The notes below the pieces were generated by a model, which saw only the letters and a list, made by a program, of their open reading frames with translations, did not search any database and had not been told where the DNA came from. From assembly GCF_051251125.1 (NCBI RefSeq), contig NZ_JBPCZL010000001.1: 64,000 nucleotides of DNA; one strand, given 5' to 3'. Below are positions 51,626 through 60,693 of this stretch, piece after piece; within the stretch, counting starts at the first letter, position 1; each line of letters begins with the position of its first letter. Made by a program: the position numbers and the translations under genes. Source of the DNA: Carnimonas bestiolae. Lineage in GTDB: Bacteria; Pseudomonadota; Gammaproteobacteria; Pseudomonadales; Halomonadaceae.

Positions 51626-53071
51626 TTAGCTGTTGAGATAGATGGTTTTGGTCTCGACGTAAGCTTCGAGGCCGTGCTGACCATCTTCACCACCCAGACC
51701 ACTCTGGTTGTAGCCATGGTGGAAGCCTTGCGGTGCTTCGCCGCCGCCACGGTTGACATACACTTCGCCAAAGTTCAGTTCACGCGTCATGCGCATGATC
51801 TTGTCGAGGCTTTCAGTGAAGAGGTAAGACGACAGGCCGTACTGGCTATCGTTGGCGAAGGCCAGCGCTTCGTCAAAGTCCTTCACTTTAATGATCGACA
51901 TGACCGGGCCGAACACTTCGTTTTTCACCAGATCCTGATCCTGTGCAACACCGGTCAGAAGCGTAGGTGCATAGAAGTAGCCCTTGTCGTAGTCACCACC
52001 GGTCAGACGCTTGCCACCCAGTTCGAGTTTGGCGCCCTGCTCGACCGCTTTCTCAACCATCGCGTGCACTTTTTCAAGCTCGTCGAGGCTTACCTTCGGT
52101 CCTACATCGACGCTTTCATCAGTGGGGTCGCCCACTTTGAGCGCTTTGACCTTCTCGGTCACCTTCGCCAGGAACTCGTCGTATACGTCAGCATGCACGT
52201 AGGTACGTTCGTTACTGGTGCAGACCTGACCGTTGTTCATGAAGCGAGCAGAAACGGCTGCGTCGGCGGCACGTTCAAGATCGGCATCTTCCATGACCAG
52301 GAACGGTGCTTTACCACCCAACTCGAGGCGAACCTCTTTGAGGTTTTTAGCCGCCGCTTCCATGATTTTGCGCCCTGCCGGAGTAGAGCCCGTCATGGTG
52401 ATCAGGGGTACGTCGGGGTGATCGACCAGCGGTACACCAACGCCGGGGCCATCGCCAGTCACGATGTTAACCACGCCCGCAGGGATGCCTGCTTCATCGA
52501 TCAGCTTGCCAAGACGCAGCGCCACCAGAGGCGACAGTTCGTGCGGCTTGATCACAATGGTATTGCCCGCTGCGATAGCCGGACCGATCTTCCTTGCGCA
52601 CAGTGCCAGCGGGAAGTTCCAGGCAGCGATGCCACCGATAACGCCATGCGGCACACGGTCGATCAGGATTTTCTCATCGGGGGTGCTGCCAGGAATGATT
52701 TCACCCTGAATGCGACGCGTGTTTTCAGCGGCGAAGCGGAACAGACCCTGGGCAAAGCCCACTTCGATGCGAGCTTCTTTCAGCGGTTTACCCATTTCAG
52801 AGGTAATGGTCGCTGCCAGTTTCTCGGCATCACGTTTGACCAGCTCGTTCAGTGCATAGAGATAGTCAGCGCGTTCTTCTGCACTTTTGTGGCTCCACTC
52901 GGGGAAGGCCGCTCGAGCAGCATCAACAGCGCTTTCGAGGTCTTCTTTACCACCTTTGGCCGCTTCACCGATCACTTCACCGGTGGCTGGGTTGGTAACG
53001 TCAATCCACTCTTTAGTGACCGGATCAACCCAAGCGCCATTTATATAGTGCTGAAAACGTTCCGTAGCCAT
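51626..53071 (-). CDS. NAD(P)-dependent aldehyde dehydrogenase, AldA-like
   Basis: A 481-residue aldehyde dehydrogenase. The motifs are PWNFPLAL-like AAWNFPLALCARKIGPAI, the catalytic Glu in LELGGKAP and the catalytic Cys in NNGQVCTSNE. The C-terminal part (EVYVNRGGGEAPQGFHHGY, GGEDGQHGLEAY) is close to E. coli lactaldehyde/glycolaldehyde dehydrogenase AldA. The ATG at 53071 lies seven bases from GAGGAG; the ATG at 53077 is too close to this site. It is upstream of the MFS and SDR genes on the same strand. The real substrate is uncertain. Confidence 0.92.
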   Translation of the reverse strand: MATERFQHYINGAWVDPVTKEWIDVTNPATGEVIGEAAKGGKEDLESAVDAARAAFPEWSHKSAEERADYLYALNELVKRDAEKLAATITSEMGKPLKEARIEVGFAQGLFRFAAENTRRIQGEIIPGSTPDEKILIDRVPHGVIGGIAAWNFPLALCARKIGPAIAAGNTIVIKPHELSPLVALRLGKLIDEAGIPAGVVNIVTGDGPGVGVPLVDHPDVPLITMTGSTPAGRKIMEAAAKNLKEVRLELGGKAPFLVMEDADLERAADAAVSARFMNNGQVCTSNERTYVHADVYDEFLAKVTEKVKALKVGDPTDESVDVGPKVSLDELEKVHAMVEKAVEQGAKLELGGKRLTGGDYDKGYFYAPTLLTGVAQDQDLVKNEVFGPVMSIIKVKDFDEALAFANDSQYGLSSYLFTESLDKIMRMTRELNFGEVYVNRGGGEAPQGFHHGYNQSGLGGEDGQHGLEAYVETKTIYLNS

Positions 53072-53393
53072 TTGCATACTCCTCGTAGGCAGAACATGAA
53101 TATGTTGCTAAGACCACCCGCCGCTCGTTTGATCAGCGGGAAGAATAGGGAGAAGGTTAGCGTTCCTCTCGAGAACCCCTCCTTCATTCGACTCACAGGT
53201 ACTATAGCGGAGATTTTCGATTTCATTAAATTGAAAGTTTAAAACAAAACATTTCATATTTATGAAAGATATTCCTCGGATGCTTTTCTCCCAACAGCCT
53301 CTGACCTGCTGAGGCGCCTTACCATTTTTATAACCTTCGCTATTGCTACCCCTACAAGGTCTGCGGGCGCAGCGGCGTTCATTCAACCGATAC
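53072..53393. promoter_or_regulatory. intergenic region upstream of the aldehyde dehydrogenase
   Basis: About 320 bases with no supported gene. An AT-rich part at 53200-53270 probably holds the promoter for the minus-strand aldehyde dehydrogenase set. No operator was recognised. Confidence 0.4.
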
Positions 53394-53394
53394 C

Positions 53395-53427
53395 ACAAAA
53401 AAACCTGCTTCACGAAGGAAGCAGGTT
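53395..53427 (-). terminator. rho-independent terminator
   Basis: A perfect 10-bp stem (53402-53411 with 53418-53427) is followed on the minus strand by a run of T residues. It ends the ABC permease gene that stops at 53466. Confidence 0.93.
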
Positions 53428-53465
53428 AAGCAAACCAATCAGTAACGTTATCTAACGCAGCAGCG

Positions 53466-55823
53466 CTACGACGCAGGTGAAAGTACGTTGACTCCCTCTA
53501 TGCGCTGCTCCTCGGGTACTTCAAACGGCCCTTCGGGGCTGCCTTTAGGCTTGCAAATCACCAGACGCCACCACGCCAACGCCACTAAAACAGCCATCAA
53601 CACGCACAGCTTTCCGGCAATGGGCAGCATCTCGTGTGGTGTAGCGCCTTGCGAATTCAGCATCGAGAAGCCGTCGGTCATGAGCGTAGAGGGGAAGATC
53701 ATGAACACGTCGTTAATGATATCGGGAATGTTGAAGGTGGCGTATGCGCCGCCGGTTGCATAGAACGTCAACATCGAGGTCGGCCCAAGTAACATGCTCG
53801 TTTGGTAAATACGATCAAGGAAGCTTCCAATCAGCATGCCCAAAGCCGAACTTGCTACCGAGAACATCAGCGCTAGCCCCACCAGCACAAACAGATTACC
53901 AAGCAGAGGATATGCCAACCACCAGTACACCAGGCCAAAGACGAAACACGCTCCCAGAAAACTGACCGTTGTCCAGCCGCACAGGGTGCCGAAGAACTGC
54001 GCCGAGTTGAGCGACCAGAGCCCCTGCCCACGTCTCATTGCGGTCAGCATAGAAGCGCCAAACACCGTGGTTTGCTGCAAGATCAGCACAAACACCAGCG
54101 GCATTACGAAGGTTTCGTACCCGTTGGTATGGTTATAAAGCGGCAGCCCTGCAATGCCTCCGCTCGCACGGCCCGGTGGCGAATCAACATCGCGGGTAGC
54201 CGTCAGGGCACTGACAATCGTACTTTGCAGATTGCCCGCTATCGACATGTAGCCACCGTTCATCTGCACCAGCACGCCGCCTTGTCCACCGCGCTCAATG
54301 TCGTGCTTGAAATCAGTGTCGATGGTAATAGCAGCGTATACCTGACGGTTGCGCAGCATTTGCATGGCTTCATTGGTGCGCTGCGGTTCTTCAGTAACGT
54401 CCACCACGCGAGTGGATTTCAGGTTTTTAATGAATTCTTGAGACAGCGAGGAGTGATCGAGATCCACCACCGCTACTGGAATGAAATCGTTGACCTGCGA
54501 TGAATAAGCGGCGGGATAAAACAAGCTGAACAGCACCAGCGAGCTTACCGCCGTGGACTTGAGGCTCTTGGAGGCAAAAATATCTTTGATCGTTGCTCCG
54601 TACCCGTCCTTGAAGCCAGTGAAGCCGACCGTTCCTAACTCGTAGCCGGGAATTGGCTTGGCATAGGTTGCGTTAAACAGCATCCGACCGAGCAGCAGCG
54701 GGATCACGATATAAAGCGACAAGATGCCAAGGTTATGCAGGCTTACCGAAATATCACTGCCAAGATTCACCTGCTCCATTTGAATTTTGAAGTAGTGCGT
54801 AAACGGTTGCAGCCCGCTCCAAAACTTCGCCCACCAGCCCGCATGAATCAGCGATAGCGTCGCGCTGCCATAGCTAAGCGCAGCACTGGCATATAGCGTA
54901 GATATCCCAAGCGCCGACTGAGTAGCGCGCGTCAGGATCAGCATCATAATGGAGATACACCCGGTGGCATAGCACATGACCACCAGTGCCGCGATGAACA
55001 ACCAGGCGCTTCCTGCGAATGGCCAGCCGCGAATCTGTACAAACCACACCCAGAAACACAGCAGCAAAATCAGCGTTATCAAGGCATAGGGAGTGATACG
55101 CCCGAAGGCATCCATAAACCACTGCCCCGTCGTCAGCTTACGCAGATAAGCTCGGGATTCAGGGGTAAAGAGCACTCGTCCATAGGCCCGAACAACCGAA
55201 CCACCCAGCGCAATGAACGACACCACGGAGATCGCAATAGGCACCAGAAAACGTTCAAAGCTGTTCTGCGCATTGCTTATTGCGGTAATTTGCGGAGTGA
55301 AGGGAGCCGGCGCGCTGGCGCCGGAGCGGCCACGCATGGCCGAATTGACCGCTGACTGCATGGCATCCGCCGCCGCATTCTGGAGCCCGAGGTAAGCAAT
55401 ACTGCCGACACTGCGCCATTGGGTGTTGTAGCGAATAGCCACGTTGCGATCATCGCCGCGAAACAGCGCGCCTTCTGCCCCTCGCGGAATTTCGATCGAA
55501 GCAAATACCTTATTGGTACGCATCAGATGCTGCGCTTCTTCGTTGCTCGTTACGCTTGCCAGCAATGCAATATCACGCGAGGCATTGATGTTACTGATGA
55601 TCTGGCGGCTCATCGCGGAATGGTCGTGATCTACCACCGCCACGGGGACATCCTGCGTTACCCCACGGCTGAACAACGCAGCCATTAGCACAATGACCAG
55701 TGGCAGCACTCCAAACAGCAGCGTCTGAGTGATGCGATCACTGCGCAGGAAGTCAACCTCCTGCCCCAGCGCCGTCTCAAAGCCGAGGGAACGACGCTTA
55801 GTCATGATGCGGCGGCCAGTCAT
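53466..55823 (-). CDS. double-length ABC-2-type transporter permease
   Basis: A 785-residue inner membrane protein made of two tandem ABC-2 permease units. Each unit has an N-terminal helix, a periplasmic domain opening with a repeated motif (VPVAVVDHDHSAMSRQIISN near 58-77 and IPVAVVDLDHSSLSQEFIKN near 450) and a block of about five to six helices. Single YhhJ-like permeases normally pair as dimers, so this looks like a fused dimer. No ATP-binding subunit is encoded nearby; the HlyD-type partner is directly upstream. Starts at 55823 (26-base overlap with the HlyD gene) and 55805 (8-base overlap) are both possible, neither with a strong ribosome-binding site. The substrate is unknown, possibly a drug or lipid. 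Confidence 0.87.
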   Translation of the reverse strand: MTGRRIMTKRRSLGFETALGQEVDFLRSDRITQTLLFGVLPLVIVLMAALFSRGVTQDVPVAVVDHDHSAMSRQIISNINASRDIALLASVTSNEEAQHLMRTNKVFASIEIPRGAEGALFRGDDRNVAIRYNTQWRSVGSIAYLGLQNAAADAMQSAVNSAMRGRSGASAPAPFTPQITAISNAQNSFERFLVPIAISVVSFIALGGSVVRAYGRVLFTPESRAYLRKLTTGQWFMDAFGRITPYALITLILLLCFWVWFVQIRGWPFAGSAWLFIAALVVMCYATGCISIMMLILTRATQSALGISTLYASAALSYGSATLSLIHAGWWAKFWSGLQPFTHYFKIQMEQVNLGSDISVSLHNLGILSLYIVIPLLLGRMLFNATYAKPIPGYELGTVGFTGFKDGYGATIKDIFASKSLKSTAVSSLVLFSLFYPAAYSSQVNDFIPVAVVDLDHSSLSQEFIKNLKSTRVVDVTEEPQRTNEAMQMLRNRQVYAAITIDTDFKHDIERGGQGGVLVQMNGGYMSIAGNLQSTIVSALTATRDVDSPPGRASGGIAGLPLYNHTNGYETFVMPLVFVLILQQTTVFGASMLTAMRRGQGLWSLNSAQFFGTLCGWTTVSFLGACFVFGLVYWWLAYPLLGNLFVLVGLALMFSVASSALGMLIGSFLDRIYQTSMLLGPTSMLTFYATGGAYATFNIPDIINDVFMIFPSTLMTDGFSMLNSQGATPHEMLPIAGKLCVLMAVLVALAWWRLVICKPKGSPEGPFEVPEEQRIEGVNVLSPAS

Positions 55824-56892
55824 ATAGGACCGTCATGCCGGGACGCATACCGTCAACCGCTTCGAGCGAGCGCAGCCGCACCTCAAACGTACGCACATCG
55901 TAACCGCTGGCCTGCCGCGTTGCGCGCCAGGTAGCAAAGCTGGCTTTCGGGTTAATGAAGGTCACCTTGAATTCGACCTGCTTATCTCCCAACGCAGGAA
56001 TATGTCCAGTCACCTTGTCGCCCATTTTCAGCGAGTTGAAACGGTCCTCGCGCAGATTCACCGTCACCCACAGGTTGTTGAGATCGATCATGCTGAACAG
56101 CGGCGTACCGGCACCGATCAGCTCACCTTGGTTGGCAAAACGCTTGGCAACCTCACCGTCAACCGGAGCCGCCACGTTCATCTCTTTCACCAGCGAAGTA
56201 GCCGATTCAAGCGAAGCCTGGGCAACGCCCTCGTCGGAGGCTGCGATGCGACGGTCTTCTTCACGATCACCGCGCACTGCTTCCAAATACTGCTGGTGGG
56301 TCGATTGAGTTTGCTGACGCGCCGCGTCACGCCTTGCCACTGCATCGTCGCGATTCTGGGTGGATACCGCCCCGCGGCGATGAAGCTCTATCGCACGATC
56401 CGCGGAAATATTGGCCAACCGCTCATCGGACTGGGCACTCAACCACTGGGATTTCAGCGAGCGGATATCTTCTTCACGCTGTCCATTATCGGAACGGTCC
56501 TTAGCGGCCTGGGCACGCTCCAACTGATGCGTTGCCTGAAGCTGATTAGCCGATGTTTGAGGATCGGTCATAAAGGCCATCATCTGACCTTCGGTGACAC
56601 TGTCGCCCTCGTGCACCAGCAGTTCGCTGACCCTACTGGTTACCTTACTGGTGACGTTGATCTCATCAGTATCGACAATCCCTTCCAGCGGTGCGTTATC
56701 AGCACTATGTGCAAGGATCAGTCCGGCAATGATCGCCACAATCAATACGATGAGAACGAGTAGCCTGATGCGTTTCTTCTTGCCGTTACCGCCGCCTTTC
56801 TGATCGCCTTCGTCGCGATTTTCGACAGCAGCATCGTCGCCCGACTGCGGTTCGTTGGAGGGTGAAGTGTAGTTTGGGTCTGATTCAGGCAT
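55798..56892 (-). CDS. HlyD family membrane-fusion protein (EmrA/YhiI-like)
   Basis: A 364-residue periplasmic adaptor. The N-terminus is a charged cytoplasmic tail of about 42 residues followed by one membrane helix (LLVLIVLIVAIIAGLILA). The lipoyl half-motif VTSRVSELLVHEGDSVTEGQ precedes a long coiled-coil hairpin (about 115-235), then AAPVDGEVAKRFANQGELIG and a beta-barrel domain. It overlaps the double permease gene and forms an exporter with it. An outer membrane channel and an ATPase would have to come from elsewhere. Confidence 0.9.
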   Translation of the reverse strand: MPESDPNYTSPSNEPQSGDDAAVENRDEGDQKGGGNGKKKRIRLLVLIVLIVAIIAGLILAHSADNAPLEGIVDTDEINVTSKVTSRVSELLVHEGDSVTEGQMMAFMTDPQTSANQLQATHQLERAQAAKDRSDNGQREEDIRSLKSQWLSAQSDERLANISADRAIELHRRGAVSTQNRDDAVARRDAARQQTQSTHQQYLEAVRGDREEDRRIAASDEGVAQASLESATSLVKEMNVAAPVDGEVAKRFANQGELIGAGTPLFSMIDLNNLWVTVNLREDRFNSLKMGDKVTGHIPALGDKQVEFKVTFINPKASFATWRATRQASGYDVRTFEVRLRSLEAVDGMRPGMTVLYDWPPHHD

Positions 56893-57734
56893 CTCTTGGA
56901 GTTCTTGTACAAGTTTTTAGTCACAAATGCGGCTTCCAGAGGAGGCGCACATCGCTCACGGCTAATAAAGATGCACTCATGAGGTGCAAATCGACGTTTT
57001 GGTGGAAACTGACACGCTTCGCTCCAACGTTGCTGAAGCAGAAGGTTTTCTCGCAGACTGCCTGTTCACCGTTTCCAGCACAGGCAAATTTGTCAGCCCA
57101 CCCCCTGCTACCCTTACAAATGGCCATCGGCCACTTGGCTCGGGACATTCTTCCCATTTTTTAGCGCATTACCCCACGCCACCAGAGGGACAATCGGCTT
57201 CAACATCTACCTATATAGCAATAAACGTGCCAACAATTAAGCACCTACTGCGGTTGTATTCCATAATTTCCGCCTTAAGACACCATAGTAATTAACAGCC
57301 TAATCGTCCAGCGAATGCACGTGACAATATGAATCCTGAAACCATGGCAATGGTAACGGTTGCAGTTAAAGAAACCATGAAACCCAGCCATGCGGCCTGC
57401 GTTAGACCAAAGGATTAGAAATTAACACCCGAGAAATACCGGATTTTAGACGTTTTAGTAAATATGCAAATAAAACAGAAGTATCACGCCGAGAGAAGGA
57501 GTTACATTTATTAACACACGGTCCGCCTGTCGAGCTTATGGGTAATAAGAGTTACCCACCCTTAAATGCACCAAAGAGGTGCCATTACAGTTAATCACCT
57601 AAATTCGCCCTTATATGGTGCATGGCAATAATGGCAGGCGCATCTATGGGGCTCTCCCCCGCCGTTCCCATACAGCAACAGGGCGCCCATACTGGACGCC
57701 CTGCGTTAGGCCAAGCTGGATAAATGATGGCGTG
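56893..57734. other. gene-poor AT-rich region of about 840 bases
   Basis: It holds the promoter region of the HlyD/permease operon, a probable gene remnant (57295-57465, listed separately) and a hairpin (57680-57686 with 57698-57704) behind the CoA-transferase gene. No intact gene is supported. Short plus-strand frames (for example 56984-57295) lack family likeness. Confidence 0.5.
57295..57465 (-). pseudogene. possible remnant of a small membrane protein
   Basis: On the minus strand a frame ending at TAA 57295-57297 encodes a hydrophobic helix (LTQAAWLGFMVSLTATVTIA, continuing VSGFILSRAF). Reading upstream in the same frame, a stop codon (57415-57417) interrupts it, and beyond that the frame continues with KTSKIRYFSGVNF and no clear start. 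This looks like a decayed small membrane protein, or a chance hydrophobic frame. A short version from the internal ATG is also possible. Confidence 0.3.
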
Positions 57735-59264
57735 TTAGCGATGTTCCCACTCGGGCTTGCTGGAGCGCAGCGGCTTCAGCAAATGCTTGTAGTAGCCCGG
57801 AGTGCGCGTCATCTCAACCTGCTCGGCGACGCCCTTGTAAAAGCCCATTTCGGTTTCTGCGAGAATCGGATCAGGATCAACGTAAGCGTGCTCGTCGTCG
57901 GAGTCAGCGGTATCGCGAGCGTACTGCTGATCATAGATGCCTAACGACATCAGCCACGTGACGGTGCGCGCCAGCGATACCGTTACCTTGTAGCTACCCC
58001 CCTCTACCGCACGGCGCTTGAGTGCCTCAAGAATACCTACGGAGGCTAGCCAAGCGGCGACAAAGTCGCTGATGATGCCGATTTTTGGCGTCATGTGCGG
58101 TTCGCTGGAGGGATCTGCGTTGCCACCCACACTGTCAGACCAATAAGGACCAGCGAAGGCACCCGTTGAAACGTCGAAACCAGCGCGCTGCGACCAGGGC
58201 CCTTCTTCACCGGTGAAGTACACCGCTGCATGAATTAGGCCGGGGTGCTTGTGGCCGAGGGTGTTGGCATCGAGGCCGTGCTTATCAAGGAAGCCATTAC
58301 GGCGGTTGGAGAAGAAGACATCGGACCCCGCCAGCAATTGATCGAAGGTGCGGCGATGTTCATCATTGCCAGTGAAGTCGAGTACCGAGGAGCGCAAACC
58401 CACATAAGAGGTATAGTGGAACAGCGAATGCTCGTAATCCTGGGGCCTGAAGATGTTCAGTGCGTCAGCACCGTGCAGCGCCAGCGCGCGACCAATGCCA
58501 GCTCCCGCGATCACATGCCCTAGCCCCAATGCACGAATACCGCTTAGCACGTCGCCGCCCGCCGCGAAGGGGACCGGATCGCTATCGGCCACCTTCTCTA
58601 CCGTAATCAGCGGCGCTTTTTTCAGCACATCCTGAAAGACATCAAGCTCAAGAAACTCTTCAGGACTGCGCAGTACGTACATCGGAATGCCAGCGCCGTC
58701 GGCGGCGGCCTTCTCGAGCTCAAACGAGTCCCACTGGGCGATGGCCGCGGTCACGCTCTCGAGATCAGGGGTACATTTCAGAAGCGTTAACGCCGCGTTG
58801 CGCAGGCGCGGATAGTTGCAGGAGAGGTAGATGTAACGACCGTCCTTACATTTGAAGAATCCTTTGCGCACTTCCGATTCGATCTCGGAATCCATCGCGC
58901 CAGGCTGACCATTGACGGTCTCAAGATAGCCTTCAAAGAAGGTGGCAAAACGGCGTAGCGCCTTGCGAACGTCAACATGAATATCTTGCGACTGACCGGT
59001 TTTCAATTTCCAGATGGCCGCAATCTGCGATGCTTTTGCCGCTAGCCCGACTGCTGAAAAGGATGCAAACCTAAACACGCTGGGAATAACGGGATCCTTG
59101 CCATAAAAGGTCAACTTGCCACCGAACTCCGACAGCGAGGCACCCACCGCGTTGAGCACCTTTTCCGTTTCAGCGTGCAAATCGAAATTATTATCGCCAT
59201 CACTGGCGATTCTATTTTCAAAGCCCCTTCTGATCGCCTTCTCAAGATCTTCGGTAGTAGCCAT
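57735..59264 (-). CDS. family III CoA-transferase (CaiB/BaiF), permuted domain order
   Basis: A 509-residue CoA-transferase. The usual N-terminal Rossmann part (LSGIRALGLGHVIAGAGIGR, GADALNIF, SSVLDFTGNDE, SDVFFSNRRNGFL, and Asp in GFDVSTGAF) begins only at about residue 225. The segment that normally ends the domain (GLAAKASQIAAIWKLKTGQS, GFFKCKDGRYIYLS, then RSPEEFLELDVF) comes first. I recall a CaiB/BaiF subgroup of about 450-510 residues with this order. Such enzymes move CoA between carboxylic acids. The donor and acceptor are unknown; a dehydrogenase upstream on the same strand may be a partner. Confidence 0.85.
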   Translation of the reverse strand: MATTEDLEKAIRRGFENRIASDGDNNFDLHAETEKVLNAVGASLSEFGGKLTFYGKDPVIPSVFRFASFSAVGLAAKASQIAAIWKLKTGQSQDIHVDVRKALRRFATFFEGYLETVNGQPGAMDSEIESEVRKGFFKCKDGRYIYLSCNYPRLRNAALTLLKCTPDLESVTAAIAQWDSFELEKAAADGAGIPMYVLRSPEEFLELDVFQDVLKKAPLITVEKVADSDPVPFAAGGDVLSGIRALGLGHVIAGAGIGRALALHGADALNIFRPQDYEHSLFHYTSYVGLRSSVLDFTGNDEHRRTFDQLLAGSDVFFSNRRNGFLDKHGLDANTLGHKHPGLIHAAVYFTGEEGPWSQRAGFDVSTGAFAGPYWSDSVGGNADPSSEPHMTPKIGIISDFVAAWLASVGILEALKRRAVEGGSYKVTVSLARTVTWLMSLGIYDQQYARDTADSDDEHAYVDPDPILAETEMGFYKGVAEQVEMTRTPGYYKHLLKPLRSSKPEWEHR

Positions 59265-59422
59265 GTAACTTTCCCCTTAATTCTGAGTGAATCGGACCTA
59301 AACGCGACACCATAGCGGGCTTCGGCTGTAAACGCGCAGTGCACCCCCTAGCCTCGCGCCACGCTTGTCATAACAGCAGCCCATCACCGGCGCAGCTTCC
59401 ATGCCCTTAGGTAATCCAGCGG

Positions 59423-60376
59423 CTATTTCGACGCTTTCAGCGACTTAAGCGCATTGATGATGCTAATTTCCTCGACATCACGCTCATCGGCGAGCTGCTT
59501 GATTGAGCGATCGCCGTAGCCTTCCTCGATTTGCTTCAGCAGCGTCTCTTTGGTGCTTTCGTCGAAGCTAACGTCGTGTTTCCCGAACTCTTTCCAACGC
59601 ACTTCAAGACCTGGGCCCAACTGATCAAGAAAATGGGCGAAACCGCCGTCGCCACCGCCCAAGTGGAAGGAAAGGAAAGGACCGCCGGTTGCCCAGCGAA
59701 TACCCAGTGACTGGGTGACGACCTGATCAAGGTCTTTGACGGATACGACGCCACGCGCCACAAGCGATACACATTCTCTGAAAATAGCGGCTTGCAGACG
59801 ATTAGCGACAAAACCCGATACTTCCCGTTTAAGTTCGAGCGGAGATTTGCCCAATGCGGAATAAAACGCCATTGCTTTATCAATAACCTCGCGGGAGGTT
59901 TTTTCACCAGGCACCACTTCCACTAGAGGTAACAGATGGGGCGGGTTAAACGGATGGCCGATGATCAAACGTTCTGGCTGGCTCATCTCCTTGGACTGCT
60001 TGGTCGCCACAATGCCCGAGCTTGAGGAGAGCAACAGCGCACTCTCAGGGGCAGCCTTCTCGATACGCTTCCACAAACCCGCTTTGAAATCGAGACGCTC
60101 AGGACCGTTCTCTTGTATGAAATGACTGTCAGCGACCGCCTTCTCAGTATCCGCCTCGAAGCTTAGATGATCATAGTTGAATGCCGGAAAGCCCATGTCG
60201 ATCAGCGTTGGTTCGTTTTGCTTAATGTGGCCTATCGCCACCTTTTCGATATCATCGGCAGGGTCGCTTATCACCACCTGCATGCCGTTGGCGAGGAATA
60301 GCGATGCCCACGAAGAACCAATCACCCCACCACCAATCACCGTCACGTGTTTATCTTTTAATATATTATCGCTCAT
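59423..60376 (-). CDS. 3-hydroxyacyl-CoA dehydrogenase family (carnitine/gulonate dehydrogenase-like)
   Basis: A 317-residue NAD-dependent dehydrogenase of the HAD/lambda-crystallin group. The NAD motif is VIGGGVIGSSWASLFLANG (about residues 12-30), with the Asp in ISDPADD for NAD binding. The catalytic His and Asn are in IIGHPFNPPHLLPLVEVV, and the C-terminal domain starts at SGFVANRLQAAIFRE. Its pattern (RWATGGPFLSFHLGGGDGGF) is like L-carnitine or L-gulonate 3-dehydrogenases rather than fatty acid FadB. The ATG at 60376 has AGAGG upstream. It is upstream of the CoA-transferase gene, with 158 bases between. Confidence 0.88.
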   Translation of the reverse strand: MSDNILKDKHVTVIGGGVIGSSWASLFLANGMQVVISDPADDIEKVAIGHIKQNEPTLIDMGFPAFNYDHLSFEADTEKAVADSHFIQENGPERLDFKAGLWKRIEKAAPESALLLSSSSGIVATKQSKEMSQPERLIIGHPFNPPHLLPLVEVVPGEKTSREVIDKAMAFYSALGKSPLELKREVSGFVANRLQAAIFRECVSLVARGVVSVKDLDQVVTQSLGIRWATGGPFLSFHLGGGDGGFAHFLDQLGPGLEVRWKEFGKHDVSFDESTKETLLKQIEEGYGDRSIKQLADERDVEEISIINALKSLKASK

Positions 60377-60642
60377 CACCTTCCCTCTCGATGCCATTAA
60401 TTAATATGCTAACTAATTAGCCTAGCCACTCAGTGTAGTGCTGTCATGAATATTGCTTGAACAACAGTGTTGCCAGTACGACACAGGTGTCATAAAACCA
60501 TCATATTGAGTGCCTTATAACGCCCGTGCTGAAGGGAAAAACGCGCTAAAAACGCGTGGCAGCGCTGGCCGCCGGACATAGCAAGACCGGCACACGCGCG
60601 ATGTTATTTATTTCGTAAATTAAGTAATAATTAAAAACTATA
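60377..60642. promoter_or_regulatory. intergenic region upstream of the dehydrogenase gene
   Basis: About 270 bases with no gene. Its left part should carry the promoter of the minus-strand dehydrogenase/CoA-transferase pair. It is AT-rich around 60600-60645 next to the terminator of the PQQ dehydrogenase. Confidence 0.4.
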
Positions 60643-60666
60643 AAAAATGGCCCCTTAATAGGGGCC
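60642..60666 (-). terminator. rho-independent terminator
   Basis: A perfect 7-bp stem (60649-60655 with 60660-60666) of G/C pairs with a four-base loop is followed on the minus strand by A and then six T residues. It ends the PQQ dehydrogenase gene. Confidence 0.92.
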
Positions 60667-60693
60667 GTCTTAACTGGCAGTTAACGATCGTTT

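Noticed and set aside
51596..53242. 548-codon plus-strand frame opposite the aldehyde dehydrogenase
   Set aside because: It is a long antisense frame caused by the codon bias of the real gene; the aldehyde dehydrogenase motifs are on the minus strand.
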